From: Aggregicoccus sp. 17bor-14
GTDB taxonomy: Bacteria > Myxococcota > Myxococcia > Myxococcales > Myxococcaceae
Length of the DNA stretch: 64,000 nucleotides
Direction: 5' to 3'
Assembly (NCBI RefSeq): GCF_009659535.1
Contig: NZ_VJZZ01000007.1
Span: forward strand, 62,001 to 126,000
In this document: positions 61,695-64,000 of the stretch, one piece after another
How positions within the stretch are numbered: the first letter of the stretch is position 1
Layout: every line of letters starts with the position of its first letter
The notes under the pieces: model-generated
The model's database searches: none
Told to the model about the DNA's origin: nothing
What the model saw: only the letters and a program-made list of their open reading frames with translations
Translations under genes and position numbers: made by a program

Positions 61695-62405
61695 TCAGGC
61701 CTTCTCGACGCCGCGGCGCGGGCACAGCGCGCGCACGGGGCAGCGCTCGCAGGCGGGCGCGCGCGCGAAGCAGGTGCGCCGCCCGTGCCACACCAGCAGC
61801 TGGTGGCCGAGCACCCAGCGCTCCGGGGGAAGCAGCGCCTGCAGGTCGCGCTCCACCTTGTCCGGCGCCTCCTCGCGCGTGAGGTCCATGCGCTGCGCGA
61901 GCCGCTTCACGTGCGTGTCCACCGGGAAGGCCACGTCCCCGCCGATGTGCATGCTCACCACGCCGGCCGTCTTGTTGCCCACGCCGGGCAGCAGCGCGAG
62001 CGGGGCGCGGCGCACCGGCACCTCGCCCCCGTGCTCGGCCACGAGCTGCCGCGCCGCCGCCACCAGGTTCTTCGCCTTCGCGCGGTAGAGCCCCAGCGAC
62101 TGGATGAAGGGCCGCACCTCGGCCTCGTCCGCCTGCGCGAGCGAGCGCGCGTCCGGGAAGCGGCGGAAGAGGGCAGGGGTGACCATGTTCACCCGCCGGT
62201 CCGTGCACTGCGCGCTGAGGATGACCGCCACCAGCAGCTCGTAGGGCGAGCGGTGGTCCAGCTCGATGCGCGCGTCCGGCATCGCCTCGCCCAGCAGCGT
62301 GAGGATGCGCTGCGCCCGCTCGGCCCGGGCCGCCCTGCTCTCGCGCGCCACTGCTCGAAAGACCTCCCCGGGCGGAAGCCCCGCCGCGAGTCCGCTGTAT
62401 GTCAC
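61695..62405 (-). CDS. nth: Endonuclease III
   Basis: A 236-residue DNA glycosylase/AP lyase for oxidised pyrimidines. The helix-hairpin-helix with catalytic Lys is [12 protein letters not shown], the catalytic Asp is in [11 protein letters not shown], and the 4Fe-4S ligands follow C-x6-C-x2-C-x5-C near the C-terminus ([17 protein letters not shown]). It has about 25 extra N-terminal residues compared with E. coli Nth. It is divergent from the threonine aldolase gene. Confidence 0.95.
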   Translation of the reverse strand: MTYSGLAAGLPPGEVFRAVARESRAARAERAQRILTLLGEAMPDARIELDHRSPYELLVAVILSAQCTDRRVNMVTPALFRRFPDARSLAQADEAEVRPFIQSLGLYRAKAKNLVAAARQLVAEHGGEVPVRRAPLALLPGVGNKTAGVVSMHIGGDVAFPVDTHVKRLAQRMDLTREEAPDKVERDLQALLPPERWVLGHQLLVWHGRRTCFARAPACERCPVRALCPRRGVEKA

Positions 62406-62472
62406 AGGGCCCCTCGCCTATGAAGGGCCTCCCTGCCGGCCACCGGCCTTCACTCCCCGAGGTCTCCCGCCC

Positions 62473-63504
<1,032 letters not shown>

Positions 63505-63552
63505 GGGGTGGGATAGGGGGCCGGGCAGGCGCGTGCTAGCCTCGGGCGCGCC

Positions 63553-64000
63553 GTGCGCCGCCGTGCCCTCCTCCCGCTCTCCCTCCTCTCGCTCGGTGCG
63601 GCCCTCGCGGGCTGCGCGAGTGCTCCTGCGCCGAAGCTGAGCTTCGCGGAGCTGTACGCGCGTCCCGAGGCCCCGGTGCCGCCGCCGGCCCCGCCGCGCC
63701 CCGCGCCGAGGCCCCCTCCGCCCCCGCTCGTGCTCGAGTGGCCCGTCGCCCCCGTCGCGGTGACCAGCCTCTTCGGCCAGCGGCTGCATCCCATCACCGG
63801 CACCCTGCGCGCCCACGAGGGCCTGGACCTCGCCGCCCGCGAGGGGACGCTGGTGGCCACCGCGGCCGAGGGGGTGGTGCTCAGCGCCGGCTGGTGCGGC
63901 GGCTACGGGCTGCAGGTGGAGGTGCTGCACCCGGACGGCCTGCACTCGCGCTACGGCCACCTCTCGCGCATCCTCGTGGAGCCCGGCATGGTGCTCGAGG
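63553..64000 (+). CDS. M23 (LytM-type) peptidase lipoprotein, cut at the right edge
   Basis: The window holds 149 codons from a GTG start at 63553. A signal peptide ends in a lipobox (LAGC), a Pro-rich linker follows, and then the LytM/M23 fold: VTSLFGQRLHPITG, HEGLDLAAREGTLV and LHSRYGHLS, giving the zinc ligands His/Asp of HxxxD and the His of HxH. Such lipoproteins cut peptidoglycan or activate amidases (NlpD-like). The remainder and the stop codon lie beyond the window. Confidence 0.85.
   Translation, partial: MRRRALLPLSLLSLGAALAGCASAPAPKLSFAELYARPEAPVPPPAPPRPAPRPPPPPLVLEWPVAPVAVTSLFGQRLHPITGTLRAHEGLDLAAREGTLVATAAEGVVLSAGWCGGYGLQVEVLHPDGLHSRYGHLSRILVEPGMVLE

Overview
The window is about 72% G+C, gene-dense and free of mobile elements. 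It reads as ordinary chromosome of a fruiting-type myxobacterium (Myxococcota, probably suborder Cystobacterineae). The reasons are the codon use, the many lipoproteins and PAS/His-kinase/NtrC proteins, a RecA with a Myxococcus-type SOS motif upstream, and a DUF4388 (PATAN)/J-like fusion protein. This placement is an inference from family resemblance; no 16S gene is present. I found no tRNA, rRNA, CRISPR array, IS element or prophage.

Layout. 1-1.8 kb: an overlapping ECF-sigma / zinc-finger anti-sigma / DUF3106 operon, cut at the left edge. 1.8-9.7 kb: a small membrane protein, recA, a lipoprotein, an AraC regulator with a fatty-acid desaturase, tex and a hypothetical protein. 10-13.8 kb: a TerB/LETM1-like protein, a HEAT-repeat lipoprotein and a HAMP-only membrane protein. 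13.8-17.1 kb: fmt, a degenerate type II dehydroquinase-like fusion, and rsmB. 17.1-24.2 kb: a signalling block (small secreted protein with a likely sigma-54 promoter and paired inverted repeats; coiled-coil lipoprotein; histidine kinase; sigma-54 activator; PAS hybrid kinase; LysR regulator). 24.2-34.5 kb: surface or secondary-metabolism enzymes (membrane acyltransferase, hydrolase, FemAB-like acyltransferase, GT2, phytanoyl-CoA dioxygenase-like), a creatininase/aryl-CoA ligase pair, a second glycosyltransferase and an SDR. 34.5-42.5 kb: thioredoxin-like protein, aminotransferase, small lipoproteins, an acyl-CoA dehydrogenase/crotonase/RidA operon, SDR and glutaryl-CoA dehydrogenase. 42.5-50.4 kb: DUF2058 protein, lipoproteins, an M3-like peptidase, an RluA pseudouridine synthase and envelope proteins. 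50.4-53.9 kb: a four-gene translationally coupled operon (VTT membrane protein, MerA-like flavoprotein, TIGR04282, TIGR04283). 53.9-64 kb: priA, a 1598-residue pseudo-receiver/repeat/coiled-coil/PATAN/J-like protein, def, nth, threonine aldolase and an M23 lipoprotein cut at the right edge.

How it works together. Several operons overlap by only 4 bases (ATGA or GTGA), which suggests translational coupling. Most convergent pairs are separated by under 20 bases. The points most worth attention are: a self-contained candidate sigma-54 circuit at 17.1-20.9 kb; the giant repeat-bearing fusion downstream of priA; a dehydroquinase-like protein that has lost its catalytic residues; an arsenosugar-type glycosyltransferase pair joined to a flavoprotein and a VTT membrane protein without the usual arsenic genes; and dispersed parts of what may be an aminobenzoyl-CoA catabolic route. 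Functions are assigned by reading motifs, not by database search.
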